NCBI RefSeq assembly: GCF_910594005.1
Contig: NC_057831.1
Coordinates: 44,164,001 to 44,228,000 of the forward strand
DNA: 64,000 nucleotides
Reading direction: 5' to 3'
DNA from: Cervus elaphus
Lineage: Eukaryota; Chordata; Mammalia; Artiodactyla; Cervidae
The position numbers were made by a program, and so were the translations under genes. The notes below the pieces were generated by a model. The model was given only the letters and a program-made list of their open reading frames with translations, did no database searches and was not told where the DNA came from. Shown one piece after another: positions 1 to 9,397 of this stretch. The first letter of the stretch is position 1; every line of letters starts with the position of its first letter.

Positions 1-349
1 TGGCTAATAGACAATAGAATAAAAATGCCAATTCATGCTAGTAATCAAAGAAGAATAAATTACAACATGACATAATCTTAACTGACTGCCAATATTATAA
101 AATTCATTATGTTCAGTGCTGATGAGAGTGGCATAAGATGGGCATTTCCCTACTCTAGTGCGCTCTAATTGGTACAATCATCCTGAGAACAATATAGTAG
201 AATACATCAAAAAGTCTCATTTGAACTCATATGTAAAAAACATGAAAAAATTATTAATGTACAATGGTCCTCTGATATCTGTTCTTCCCTCCCTCTTTAA
301 GAATGGAATCCCCAATTTGTTTAGCTGGGCACATGTCCACTTGTAATAA
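1..349. other. Unassigned AT-rich sequence
   Basis: No repeat family, exon or RNA gene is recognised here. Short open frames are present but look random in composition. Confidence 0.5.
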
Positions 350-651
350 AGATTATATATCCCAGCATTCCTTGCAGCTAGGTGTGGTCCTGCCTAAGAA
401 GTGGAAAAGAGTAATACAAATCCCAGGTAAAGAAATACTTCTTCACCACTTATCCTTCTTTCCTACTGGTTAGAATACAGCTGAACTTCATTTTACATAT
501 TGAGGTGGTTTGGGAATGGAAGTCACGTGTGGTGGGGCAACAAAATAGAGTTGGACAAACCACTTCCAAATGTCTATAAATTCAGAAGACAAATTTCTAT
601 TTTGTTTAAGCTACTATAATTTGGAGTTTTACTTGCAGCCAATTCTAATCC
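350..651 (+). repeat. Ancient MaLR-type LTR (MLT1-like), diverged
   Basis: The body follows a common mammalian LTR pattern: an early 'ccttgcagctaggtgtggtc' segment, a central 'ggaagtcacgtg' segment, and an end with 'ttgtttaagctac' followed by 'gcagccaattctaatcc'. This is a non-coding solo LTR relic. Exact subfamily and edges are uncertain. Confidence 0.5.
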
Positions 652-819
652 CAAATAATATATGCATTAATACCAAATGTACTGCAAAATATTTGACTGA
701 AAAAAAAATAAGATACAGAACAGTGTGTAATACCCTACCACTGTGTTATAAAGGAAAATAAAAACATTATGTACATGGAACCTAGGTCCCTAATGAACCA
801 TCCCCCTCATATCCATACC

Positions 820-957
820 CTTACCTAGATTTTCCCCACATTGAATCTTAACCTGCCAATGACTTATTTAAACAAGTAGAACATGGGAAAAAGTGACACT
901 GGGCCAGTCGCTAGCCTAAGCATTAAGAAGTCCTGGCAGCTTCTGCCAAGATGTTTT
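820..957 (+). repeat. MLT1-type LTR fragment
   Basis: The segment resembles the middle of MLT1J/K-like LTRs, with the order 'gacttatttaaacaagtag', 'agtgacactgggccag' and 'ggcagcttctgcc'. It stops just before an AAAT-rich stretch into which a Bov-tA SINE inserted. Confidence 0.45.
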
Positions 958-990
958 TTGCAAATTAAATAAATAAATAAATCCAACTAT

Positions 991-1209
991 GTGCCTGCTT
1001 AGTCGCTTCAGTCATGTCCTACTCTTTGCAACTCCATGGACTGTAGCCCACCAGGCTCCTTTGTCCATGGGATCTCCAGGCAAGAATACTGGAGTGGGTT
1101 GCCATGCCCTTCTCCAGGGGAACTTACCAACCCAGGAATCAAACCTGTGTATCCTGTTATCTCCTGTGTTACAGACAGATTCTTTACGGCTGAGCCACTG
1201 TGGAAGCCC
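991..1209 (-). mobile_element. Bov-tA SINE, antisense, with 12-bp TSD
   Basis: On the minus strand it starts with the tRNA-derived head (plus strand ends 'gctgagccactgtggaagcc') and continues through the 'tggagtgggttgccatgcc' core to the 'gactgaagcgact'-like tail. A perfect 12-bp target-site duplication, aaatccaactat, lies at 979-990 and 1210-1221, which fixes both boundaries. Confidence 0.93.
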
Positions 1210-1479
1210 AAATCCAACTATAGAGGAACATTTACATTATGGCATTTCCTTACTCTCATTTTTATATAGTACAATGATTGGAAAATGCTTATTATATAGA
1301 AAGAAAATGATAGCATAAAATAATACTCATATGAAATATAATGTCTATTTTGTAAAAATGCATAGAAAAAAAATGAATGAATTACATGAAGAGTATTAAT
1401 ACTGCTTGTGCCCTCATGATAGAATAATGTTTAATTTATGGGGTTTCCCTTATTCTTTCCAAATTTCTTACAAAGAGCG

Positions 1480-1574
1480 TGTTTTACTTTTAATTTCAAT
1501 AATTTGATTTTCATTTCTAGATGTTCTACTTGGGCTCTTTAAAAATCTTTCTAGGTTTTTCAATAAACTTTTGA
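1480..1574 (-). repeat. Ancient LINE fragment (L1M/HAL1-like), left part
   Basis: Diverged antisense LINE-like sequence ('tttctagatgttctacttgg'). It appears to continue at 2635-2965 after later insertions of a Tigger MITE, a BovB and a Bov-tA. The family assignment is tentative. Confidence 0.35.
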
Positions 1575-1576
1575 TA

Positions 1577-1905
1577 CAGAAGTCCCTCATCTGCAGTTTT
1601 GCTTTCCATGGTTTTAGTTATCCACTGTCAAAAATATTGAATGAAAAATTTCAGAAATAAAAAATTCATAAGTTTTAAACTGCATGCCATTCTGAGTAGT
1701 CTGCTGAAATCTTGCACTATCCAGCTCCATCCTGCTCAGAACATGAATCGTCCCTTTGTCCACCGTATTCACACTGTATGGGATACCTGCTCATTAGTAC
1801 AGGAAAAACATAGTATATATAGGGTTCAATACTATTTGTAGCTTCAGGCGTTCACTGGCGGGTCTTAGAATGTATTCCCCCATGGATAAGGGATGTCCTG
1901 GAGTG
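1577..1905 (+). mobile_element. Tigger-type MITE (TcMar; probably Tigger7-related), complete
   Basis: A ~330-bp non-autonomous mariner/Tigger copy. The left end (cagaagtccctcatctgcag) and right end (catggataagggatgtcctg) are imperfect inverted repeats. TA dinucleotides flank both ends (1575-1576 and 1906-1907), as expected for Tc1/mariner insertion. Internal sequence, including 'cataagttttaaactgcatg' and 'aacatagtatatatagggtt', matches my memory of the Tigger7 group. No transposase is encoded. Confidence 0.8.
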
Positions 1906-1907
1906 TA

Positions 1908-2393
1908 TTAAAAAGCATAGACATCATTTGCTGAAAAAAAGCCTGTATAGTCAAAGCTATGGTTTTTCCAGCAGTCATGTATGGATGTGAGAGTTAGACC
2001 ATAAAGAAGGCTGAGCACCAAAGAACTGATGCTTTGAACTCTGGTGCTAGAGAAGATTCTTGAGAGTCTCTTGGACAGCAAGATCAAACCAGTCAATCCT
2101 AAATGAAATCAATCCTGAATATTCATTGGAAGGACTGATGTTGAAGCTCCAATACTTTGCCCACCTGATGCAAAAACCCAACTCATTGGAAAAGACCTTG
2201 ATGCTGGGAAAGACAGTGGGCAGGAGGAGAATGGGATGAGAGAGGATGAGATGGTTGGATTGCATCATCAACTCAATGCACATGAGTTTGCACAAACTCT
2301 GGAAGTTAGTGAAAGACAGGGCAGCCTGGCGTGCTGCAGTCCATGGGGTGGCAAAGAGTCGGACACAACTGAGCTACTTGAACAACAACAAAC
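1908..2393 (+). mobile_element. BovB (RTE) LINE 3' fragment, 5'-truncated
   Basis: The order matches the BovB 3' end: 'atggtttttccagcagtcatg', 'gagttagaccataaagaagg', 'gactgatgttgaagctccaa', 'catgggatgagagaggatgag'-like sequence and 'ggcaaagagtcggacacaac'. It ends in 'caacaacaacaa', a usual BovB/BovA-type tail. It encodes the C-terminal end of RT but is broken by frameshifts and stops. Confidence 0.92.
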
Positions 2394-2411
2394 GGATAAT
2401 GGGGGATAACT

Positions 2412-2622
2412 GTTCCCTGGTGGCTCAGCAGTAGAGAATCTGCCTGCAGTGCAGGAGCCATTAGAGATGTAGGTTCTATCCCTGGGTCAGGAAGATCCCC
2501 TGGAGGAGGACATGGCAACCCACTCCAGGATTCTTGCCTGGAGAACCCATGGACAGAGGAGTCTGGCGAGCTACAGTCCATAGGGTCACAAAGAGTCGGA
2601 CACAACTGAAGCAACTTAGCAT
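2412..2622 (+). mobile_element. Bov-tA SINE, sense
   Basis: tRNA-derived head 'ttccctggtggctcagcagt', box B-like 'ggttctatccc', then 'gaagatcccctggaggagg', 'ggcaacccactccaggattc' and tail 'gtcggacacaactgaagc'. It lies 20 bp downstream of the BovB end. No clear TSD is visible. Confidence 0.92.
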
Positions 2623-2634
2623 GCATGCAGTTTG

Positions 2635-2965
2635 CTCTTTTCTCATGTTTTCAGTTCTATCATTTAATTGATCATCTTTAACTTATTCCTGAATACTTTT
2701 TCTGTATCATCATAGGTCCAATATTTGAAGCACTTGAAGATCTCATTCTCCTATTTGTTTTTTCCCTTGACTCTTAAATACATAACATCTACATTCTTCA
2801 TGTGTTTGTTACTCTGGATTGTGAGATAACATGAGAGTAACCTGAAGCTGTGAAGACGCCACAGGGTCTACGATTAAGGTGCATTTCTCCAGAAAGCATT
2901 TGCCCCACATCTTCCAGGCACTAAGGACCTTTAAGATCACTCAGCAAGTCTAAATTCAGCTCCCA
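2635..2965 (-). repeat. Ancient LINE fragment (L1M/HAL1-like), right part
   Basis: Diverged sequence with 'tttgaagcacttgaagatct', 'gattgtgagataacatgag' and 'ctccagaaagcatttgcccc', resembling an old antisense LINE 3' region. It looks like the continuation of 1480-1574. Confidence 0.35.
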
Positions 2966-3189
2966 AAGTCAAAGGAGGGCAGGACTGTTGTTAAAATGTG
3001 GGGAAAAAGACACTTTTCCCCCCAGTGAGAGCTAAGTCTTTCTCTTGGCCAAAGGGAGGATTTTTTCCATAACTCCCTTTTTCGTGGAACGTGTTGTCCT
3101 TTAAGCGGCCAAGCTTTACAGTAGGCTCACAGTTTCAACTTCCCACATCACACCGGGCCAAAGACTGGTTTCTGGTCCCCAGCACAGTA

Positions 3190-3410
3190 TGTGCTTATGT
3201 GCTAAGTCGCTTCAATGATGTTCGACTCTCTGATTCTGTGGACCCGGGGCCCACCAGGCTCCTCTGTCCACGGAATTCTCCAGGCAAGAATACTGCAGTG
3301 GGTTGCCATTTCCTCCTCCAGGGGATCTTCCAACCCAGGGATCAAACCTGCATCTTCTGTGTCTCCTGCATCGGCAGGTGGCTTCTTTACCACTGGTGCC
3401 ACCTGGAAGG
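3190..3410 (-). mobile_element. Bov-tA SINE, antisense, with near-perfect TSD
   Basis: Antisense Bov-tA with the 'gcccaccaggctcctctgtc', 'gggttgccatttcctcctcc' and 'accactggtgccacctggaa' blocks. Flanking ccccagcacagta (3177-3189) and ccccaggacagta (3411-3423) match at 12 of 13 positions and are read as the target-site duplication. Confidence 0.9.
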
Positions 3411-3423
3411 CCCCAGGACAGTA

Positions 3424-4250
3424 CTCAGAGCTTAAGAATCTAAGTTTCTGCTCTCAGCAAACACCCTCAGGGCAGGCTCAGTTTATGCTTTACACCCACT
3501 TTCCATCTCTCTCTCTATTTTTATGCCCTGAAGACTCTGCTCCCTTTCTTTGCAGATATCATTAGAAGATGTTAGTTACACTTTACCCATCATTCTTAGG
3601 TTATTTGAGCAGGAAGATGTATTAGAGCATCTGGTCTACCCAACATGTAACCAGAATTGGAAGTGTGGGCTGATACTACTTTCATGAATCAAAAAAAAAT
3701 TTTTTTAAGTACAAAAGAACCTATCCTATAAAATGGGGAGAGTCTTCGCTATTAACTATCCTGGAAACTTTCCTTACAAAGGAAGCTGCTAAAAATTATT
3801 TGGCACTGAGAGGTAGCTCTAGGAAAATCCCTGTACCTCGATGAGACTGAAATTAACTGTTAATTCATTACTAACACAACGAGACATTATATATAAGTCA
3901 AGAACTTCCACAAGTAAGCAGAGAAAGCAGGGTGTAGGGGACTACTAAGGCTCCAGAACGTAGTAGGTACTCATTACACAATTATATCACAAACTGAAAA
4001 GACCTATGCCCACTAGGCAATATTTTGGAAATGGATACTAGCAGTTTTTTAAATAATTTTATATTTATCATATCTTATTTTTCTAAGCATATAGACATTT
4101 ACACCAAAGGAATCTCTTCAAATGTTTTTGTTACAATTCTTAAATATTCCAAAAGCTGAGATATATTTATCTCCCCTTCCTTCTGTTTTAACTATCGCTA
4201 AGCAACTGATATTTCCACAACATTTGCCTTAATTTGTAGGTGACTAACTT
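3424..4250. other. Unassigned sequence
   Basis: No repeat or gene is recognised. The interval is AT-rich from about 3680, with no protein-like frame and no RNA gene signature. Confidence 0.5.
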
Positions 4251-4254
4251 AACA

Positions 4255-4350
4255 GAAATCTTCATTTTATGCTTTACTGTGAGAATTAAATGAGATGATT
4301 CAGGCAAAGCACATAGCAGTTAGCACATAGTAAGAACCTGTTATGATGAT
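4255..4350 (+). repeat. MIR SINE fragment
   Basis: Shows the MIR 3' half: 'gagaattaaatgagatgatt', 'aaagcacatagcagttagca' and 'cacatagtaagaacctg'. A short GAT-rich run follows to about 4390. Confidence 0.7.
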
Positions 4351-4640
4351 GGTGGCGAGAATGATGAGAATGATGATGGTAATAATGATTTTTAAAAGCA
4401 TTCATGTAAATTTGAGGCAGATACACCAACTGACTGAAAACTAAAATCAGCGCAAAACAAGTGGAACATTCTTTGTTTTGGTCTTAAAACTCCAAGAGGG
4501 GCATGATTCAGGGTTGTTTACTGTATCTGGAGCATCTGAAAATGCATCAGGTGTAAGTAGACACTTAATAAATATCCCATATTTACGGTAATGTTAGTGT
4601 TGCTATGAGGGTATCACAGTCTCATAAGAATTAGGTTTCA

Positions 4641-4930
4641 GGTTTCCCTGATGGTTCGGTGGTGAAGAATCACCTGCCAATGTGGGAGACACAGGTTTGA
4701 TCCCTAATCCAGGAAGACCCCACATGCCACAGAGCAACTAAACCCATGCACAACAATTGAGCCTGTGCTCTGCCCAGAAGCCACAACTACACCCTACAGC
4801 CTGTCCTCTGCTACAGGAGAAACCCATGCACCACAACTAGAGATGAGCCCCCGCTTGCTACATCTAGAGAAATCCCAAGCAGCAAGGCCCAGGACAGCCA
4901 AAAATAAATAAATAAATGAAATTTGTTTAC
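4641..4930 (+). mobile_element. CHR-type artiodactyl tRNA-SINE (long form) with 12-bp TSD
   Basis: tRNA-derived head 'tttccctgatggttcggtgg', box B 'ggtttgatccc', then the CHR body ('cacatgccacagagcaacta', 'gcctgtgctctgcccagaag') and an AATA-rich tail. A perfect duplication aattaggtttca at 4629-4640 and 4931-4942 defines the insert. It carries the long 3' body also seen at 24902 and 42133. Confidence 0.88.
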
Positions 4931-5194
4931 AATTAGGTTTCAAATTTCTATCACAAGGCCAAGATGAACACAGGTACCAATGAGTCTGAGATCTCTGAAG
5001 AATGCCCACCAGCCAGTGTCCTAAGGCCCTGCTCCCTACTGCTCCAGAGACCCACGCTCACCTTCAGAGCTGAGGGTGATGGTTATTATCTACTCTGCAC
5101 ATACTATTACCAGGAGCTGGGGGAGAGGGAGTGGGAAGATGTTAATCAATAGGTATAAAGTTCCAGTCAAGCAAGACGACTAAGCTCTAAACAG

Positions 5195-5450
5195 CCTGGT
5201 GGTCACCAAGGGGGAGGAGGTTGGGGGAGGGATGGAGTGGGAGGTTGGGGTTAGCAGATGTAAGCTTTTATATATATAGAATGGATAAACAACAATGTCC
5301 TACTGTATAGCACAGAGTATATTCAATACCTTATGATAAACCATAATGGAAAAGAATATTAGAAAAAGAATACATATGTGTATAACTGACTCACTTCACT
5401 GTACAGCAGAAATTAACACAACATTGTAAGTCAACTATACTTCAATTTAA
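5195..5450 (+). mobile_element. Artiodactyl L1 3' UTR fragment
   Basis: Matches the artiodactyl L1 3' end: 'tggtggtcaccaagggggag', 'agaatggataaacaacaatg', 'ataaaccataatggaaaaga' and the terminal 'tcaactatacttcaattt' before A-rich sequence. It is 5'-truncated and has no ORF. Confidence 0.88.
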
Positions 5451-5652
5451 AAACTTAAAACTGAAAAAATAAATAAAAATTACAAAATAAAAAGATGACT
5501 AAGTTCTAGAGATCTCCTCTACAGCATTATACCTATAATCAATCATAACATATCACACACTTAAAAGTTTGTTAAGTGGGTAGATCTTAACTGTTCTTAC
5601 TACTACAAAATAACAAATAAATAATTAAAATTTTAATTTGCTCTTTGTGGCC

Positions 5653-5778
5653 AAAATAATTAAACATAAACATTCAAGAGATTTAGTTAGAAAAAAGGAA
5701 TTTTTAAATATAAAAATAATTAAATATAAACATTCAAGAGATTAAAACATCAGTTAGAAAAAGGAATTTTTAAATATA
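5653..5778. repeat. Imperfect tandem duplication (~60-66 bp unit, 2 copies)
   Basis: The block beginning aaaataattaaa at 5653 is repeated at 5713. Both copies carry 'cattcaagagatt', 'agttagaaaaa' and 'ggaatttttaaatat'. The second copy has about 8 extra bases near its middle. Confidence 0.85.
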
Positions 5779-5892
5779 GCTGAAATGTAAAAGACTAACT
5801 GATTTCCAAGTTTAAACGATAAGAAGAAATTGTAAAGAAAGAAGTACACACTTGATAACACAAAATTAAAATTTTTCACTTGAAATAAAAAA

Positions 5893-6300
5893 AATTTACT
5901 AAGCACATACTGTATGCCAAGCTTCATGCTTATTATCCCATCCCATCCGGGAAGGAGACAGTAGAGTGGTTAGGCACACAAAACTCCGGGTTCTAACTGC
6001 CTGGGTCCAAACCCCAGGTCTGTCATTTACCTTGAGCAAACCTAGTTAATTAATCTCTCTAAGTCTCAGCTTCCTGGTCTTCAAACAGGTGTACCAGTAA
6101 CAGCTAACTCAAAGAGCTGGTTGGGGATGGATGAATTGGTATATGGGAGGTGCCTTGAACACAGTAAATGTTCTCTAAGTCTTAGCTATTATTATCCTAC
6201 TTTTCATGAAGAAACTGGGGTTGACAGCAGTCAAATTACTTAGCTCTTAAGAAATAAAGCTGGGACTTGAACTCAGGCAGCCTGACTTCAGACACTTGAC
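5893..6300 (-). repeat. MIR, antisense, split by a nested MIR
   Basis: The left piece (about 5893-5945, 'actaagcacatactgtatgc') and right piece (about 6188-6300, 'cttgaactcaggcagcctga') are the two parts of one antisense MIR. They are separated by a sense MIR at 5950-6188. Confidence 0.65.
5950..6188 (+). repeat. MIR SINE, sense, nested in an older MIR
   Basis: Nearly full-length MIR: 'gacagtagagtggttaggca', 'aactgcctgggtccaaaccc', 'aatctctctaagtctcagct' and 'gccttgaacacagtaaatg'. Short similar sequences ('cttattatccc' near 5929 and 'attattatcct' near 6189) sit at both edges and may be the TSD. Confidence 0.8.
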
Positions 6301-6676
6301 ATAAGGTAGAAACTAGACATACAGCACCCTCTCCATGGCAGCTCTGAAGCCTCTTCCTCAAATATAAGTGGTCTCACCCCACCAGCCAAGGGCAGGACTG
6401 TCAAACAGAACTGTTTCGTTGAGAGGGAACAGAATAGACCAAAGGAAGACCTGTCCTAATGGCCTGCCCCCTCCTCATGACCAGCCTCAGCCCAGCACAG
6501 TTTTTAAACAGACGATATGGACAAATAGCAGACAGGTGGAAAGAGGACACAAGCCTCTTGGACTCGTGTTCTGATCCCCTGGCCACAGAAAGGACAGCCA
6601 AGAATGCGAAGCAGGAGCGAATATGCCCTCCCTACCCATGCATATGCCATTTGAGAGCCCAACTAACAATAACATC

Positions 6677-6850
6677 CACTGTGTAATAAACACTTCCTGA
6701 TGTGGCAGGTACTGAGCTCGGTACTTCCCAGAAATATCATCTGATCTCCATGACAACCTGTTGAGGCAGGTGCTGTCACGGTGCCCTCTCTGCAAATTAG
6801 GAACCTGAGGATTCATGAGATGAAGTAAATCGCCCATAGGCAGTGGGTCA
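6677..6850 (-). repeat. MIR SINE, antisense
   Basis: Shows 'cttcctgatgtggcaggtac', 'catgacaacctgttgaggca' and 'ttaggaacctgaggattcat', the antisense MIR order. The 252-residue minus-strand frame over 6487-7245 runs through this and the next repeat and is not a gene. Confidence 0.7.
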
Positions 6851-6869
6851 TAACCCACCTCACTACACT

Positions 6870-7140
6870 CGTAGACTGAATGCTTCTGACCCCGCCCCCA
6901 AGAGTCATATGTTGAAACCTGATAGTGCTGGGGCCTCTGGGAGGTCGTCAGGATGGAGTCCGCAAGAGTGAGGTTGTAAGAGACCTCAGAGAGCTCCCTC
7001 ACCCCTCCTGCCAAGTGAGGACTCACTTGGAAAGGCTGTCCATGAACTCGGAAGTGGGCTCTTAGCAAATATCCCATCTGACAGTGCCTTGATCTTAAAC
7101 TTCCCAGCCTCCAGAACTGGGAGAAACCAATGTCTGTTGC
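6870..7140 (+). repeat. MLT1 (ERVL-MaLR) solo LTR, 3'-truncated
   Basis: The MLT1 order is clear: 'actgaatgcttctgaccccg', 'agagtcatatgttgaaacct', 'tgggaggtcgtcaggatgga' and 'ttcccagcctccagaactgg'. This is an ancient LTR relic without coding capacity, and its 3' end is missing. Confidence 0.85.
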
Positions 7141-7369
7141 TGACACTCCTCTCTGGCAGGGCACAACAGGGATGATGACCAGAATAAAGGGGCTCAGGTC
7201 ACAGCCACAGTGAGCTTCCCTTCCCCAAGGAATGGACAGAGCCAAAGACTCTGAAATCTGAGCTCAGTCCCCCTCTGCTCTGCACTTACTAAGGAACCAC
7301 TAGGCTGGTTGTTTTGAAACAACCACCGTTTATTGAGAAATTACTCTGTGCTCCATATTGTACTTGGTA

Positions 7370-7490
7370 CTGTAAGCCTAATGAGGGTAGGAACAGGGTC
7401 TGTCATATTCACCAATGTATCCCCAGAGCCTGGCTCTCAGTGGGAGCTGAAAAAATATTTGTAGAATAAATAAATAAATGATTGATGGGT
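7370..7490 (+). repeat. L2 LINE 3' end
   Basis: Typical L2 terminus: 'atgagggtaggaacagggtc', 'caatgtatccccagagcctg' and 'aatatttgtagaataaataa'. Confidence 0.8.
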
Positions 7491-7504
7491 AGATGGATGA
7501 AAAT

Positions 7505-7680
7505 ATTCTCTCTAATCCTTATAATCACTCTGTACAATAATATTTTAATTTTCTGTAGGTAGGGAGAGAAATCAATTTAAAAGATACTGTATTCCTGTTC
7601 AAGACCACACAGTATCTGAGTTATACTTAATGCTCAAAACCAGCATCTCTAGCTCCCAAATCATAGTCTTTTCCTCTGTA
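7505..7680 (-). repeat. MIR fragment, antisense
   Basis: Diverged antisense MIR: 'taatccttataatcactctg', 'caagaccacacagtatctga' and 'aaccagcatctctagctcc'. Confidence 0.55.
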
Positions 7681-7704
7681 TTTATTTTTTCCCCAAAGGA
7701 GACA

Positions 7705-7785
7705 ATGCCACTCTCCTACGTCACAGAGCTATTATGAAGATCACATGGATAAGGTGTAGGAATGTGTTTTGCCAACTCTGCACTT
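7705..7785 (+). repeat. MIR-like fragment
   Basis: 'cacagagctattatgaagat' followed by 'cacatggataaggtg' resembles the 3' third of MIR. The segment is short and diverged. Confidence 0.4.
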
Positions 7786-7789
7786 GAAA

Positions 7790-8285
7790 AGGTTGATAAC
7801 TAATTTTTAACATAAAATCAAAAGCCTAAAGCCAAAACAGCACAACTTAAGTGGAATTTTAAGCAGTGAGAAGAAATGAGTTATATTTGAGGGACAAGTG
7901 AACTGTCACTAGCTTTGAAATCAAACCATACTGCAGGCACACCACCACCTTCTCAGGAGGTGGGTGGTGGATAGAAACCCAGATTTGGAACTGCAGAGTT
8001 GCAAGTTATGCAAAAGGCACCCAAACAACCTTCCACCCAATGTGGGACCCTCAACAGATTGTCACCTCAATTGTGATGGAACAAGAAGGTAACATCATCA
8101 CACCAGGAAGAGGTATACTGGGGGCAGGGCCCAGAACCCACTGCATATATTCAGCCTGCTGCATACAATCCCTTCCCAGAATGTCTCCTGCACCAGAGCT
8201 GTTTTTAGATTCCTGGATGATCTGTCTAACCTGTAGCTTCCATGGTTAAATCAAGTGATTTAATTACACTTCTGCAGTAAAGTAG
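7790..8285. other. Unassigned sequence
   Basis: Nothing recognised. A 69-codon frame at 8040-8249 has no family resemblance that I can see. Confidence 0.5.
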
Positions 8286-8289
8286 AATT

Positions 8290-8390
8290 TAGCAACACCT
8301 TATATCTAAGTGTTCAACACCATGATTATCTCTCAATTTATTTCTTACAGTAGCCTTATCCTCATTTTCTTAATAAGAAGAACCTATATT
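8290..8390 (-). repeat. MIR fragment, antisense
   Basis: 'aagtgttcaacaccatgatt' with 'cttacagtagccttatcctc' and 'attttcttaataag' follows the antisense MIR order. It is interrupted on the right by BOV-A2. Confidence 0.45.
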
Positions 8391-8397
8391 CGGCCTG

Positions 8398-8673
8398 TGG
8401 AGAAGGCAATGGCACCCCACTCCAGCACTCTTGCCCGGAAAATCCCATGGATGAAGAAGCCTGGTAGGCTGCAGTCCATGGGGTTGCTAAGAGTTGGACA
8501 CGACTAAGCAACTTCACTTTCACTTTTCACTTTCATGCATTGGAGAAGGAACTGGCAACCCACTCCAGTGTTCTTGCCTGGAGAATCCCAAGGACGGGGG
8601 AGCCTGGTGGGCTGCCGCCTATGGGGTCGCACAGAGTCAGACACGACTGAAGCGACTTAGCAGCAGCAGCAGC
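8398..8673 (+). mobile_element. BOV-A2 SINE (two-unit)
   Basis: Two successive Bov-A units. The first runs from 'ggagaaggcaatggcacccc' to 'gttggacacgactaagc', and the second from 'ggagaaggaactggcaaccc' to 'cagacacgactgaagcgac'. They are joined by 'cttcactttcacttttcac'. A (AGC)n tail at about 8658-8673 is the usual BOV-A2 ending. Confidence 0.95.
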
Positions 8674-8684
8674 ATATTCAGCAT

Positions 8685-8883
8685 GAGGGTTTCTCTGGTG
8701 GCTCAGACAGTAAAGAATCCACCTGCAATGCAGGAGACCTGGCTTTGATCCCTGGGTCTGATCTCTGGGTCAGGAAGATGCCTAGAGAAGAGAATGGCTA
8801 CTCCACTCCAGTATTCTTGCCTGGAGAATTCCATGGACAGAGGAGCCTGGCAGGCTATAATCCATAGGGTCGCAAAGAATTGG
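8685..8883 (+). mobile_element. Bov-tA SINE inserted in the BOV-A2 tail, 11-bp TSD
   Basis: Head 'ggtttctctggtggctcaga', body 'aagaatccacctgcaatgca', tail 'tagggtcgcaaagaattgg'. An exact duplication, atattcagcat, lies at 8674-8684 and 8884-8894. A local repeat 'ccctgggtctgatctctggg' lengthens the box B region. Confidence 0.93.
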
Positions 8884-8894
8884 ATATTCAGCAT

Positions 8895-9390
8895 AGAAAT
8901 TTGCTCAACAAAAACTGACGCCCACGTGTCAAAGTGAAGCCTAGATAGACTTCTACCTTCACACTCTTTATCCCCCAAAGATAGCTTAAAACAGATCAGA
9001 AAACAGAACACAACTGAATCAAATAATATCTACAAAAGCCTTTTAAAGAATACAAGCAGAACATCAGCCTGCAGTGGCTAACAGAGTAAAAATCTCTTGT
9101 GAGTCTCCAAATCCTAAATCATCAGGATTGGGGGCCTATAGGAGATAATCATTTTTGAAAAAGCTGAAAACTTACCACTTTCTTTTAAAGCCAAAAAATT
9201 GAGGCAATGGAAAAATGAAAAGATTATGTTAAAAATAAGTGCAAGAATGATACTCCCAGGGCAATGCACCCACATCCCTGGTCTCTGCCAGATCCAGCAG
9301 AGGGAGCAACTCAGAGCTTTCTTTGCCCAAAGCTGGTAACTTAAGTGAGTGACTTGGGCATAAGTATGGGCCATACCCAGTCTGATGGAG
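8895..9390. other. Unassigned sequence
   Basis: No repeat or gene recognised. Confidence 0.5.
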
Positions 9391-9397
9391 CAGACTT

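Noticed and set aside
2397..2460. tRNA gene suggested by A/B-box sequences in SINE heads
   Set aside because: These are tRNA-derived SINE heads without an intact cloverleaf or anticodon stem.
2306..2626. Open frames across Bov-tA/BovB copies (also near 989, 3091, 9385, 15122, 17266, 27624, 38410)
   Set aside because: Chance frames in SINE/LINE sequence; the same peptides recur at each copy because the repeat is the same.
3395..3412. CTCF-like word inside the antisense Bov-tA (plus strand 'ggtgccacctggaagg')
   Set aside because: Two mismatches at conserved positions and repeat-derived; weaker than the three listed sites.
6487..7245. 252-codon minus-strand open frame, the longest in the window
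   Set aside because: It runs antisense through an MIR and an MLT1 LTR and has no recognisable domain.
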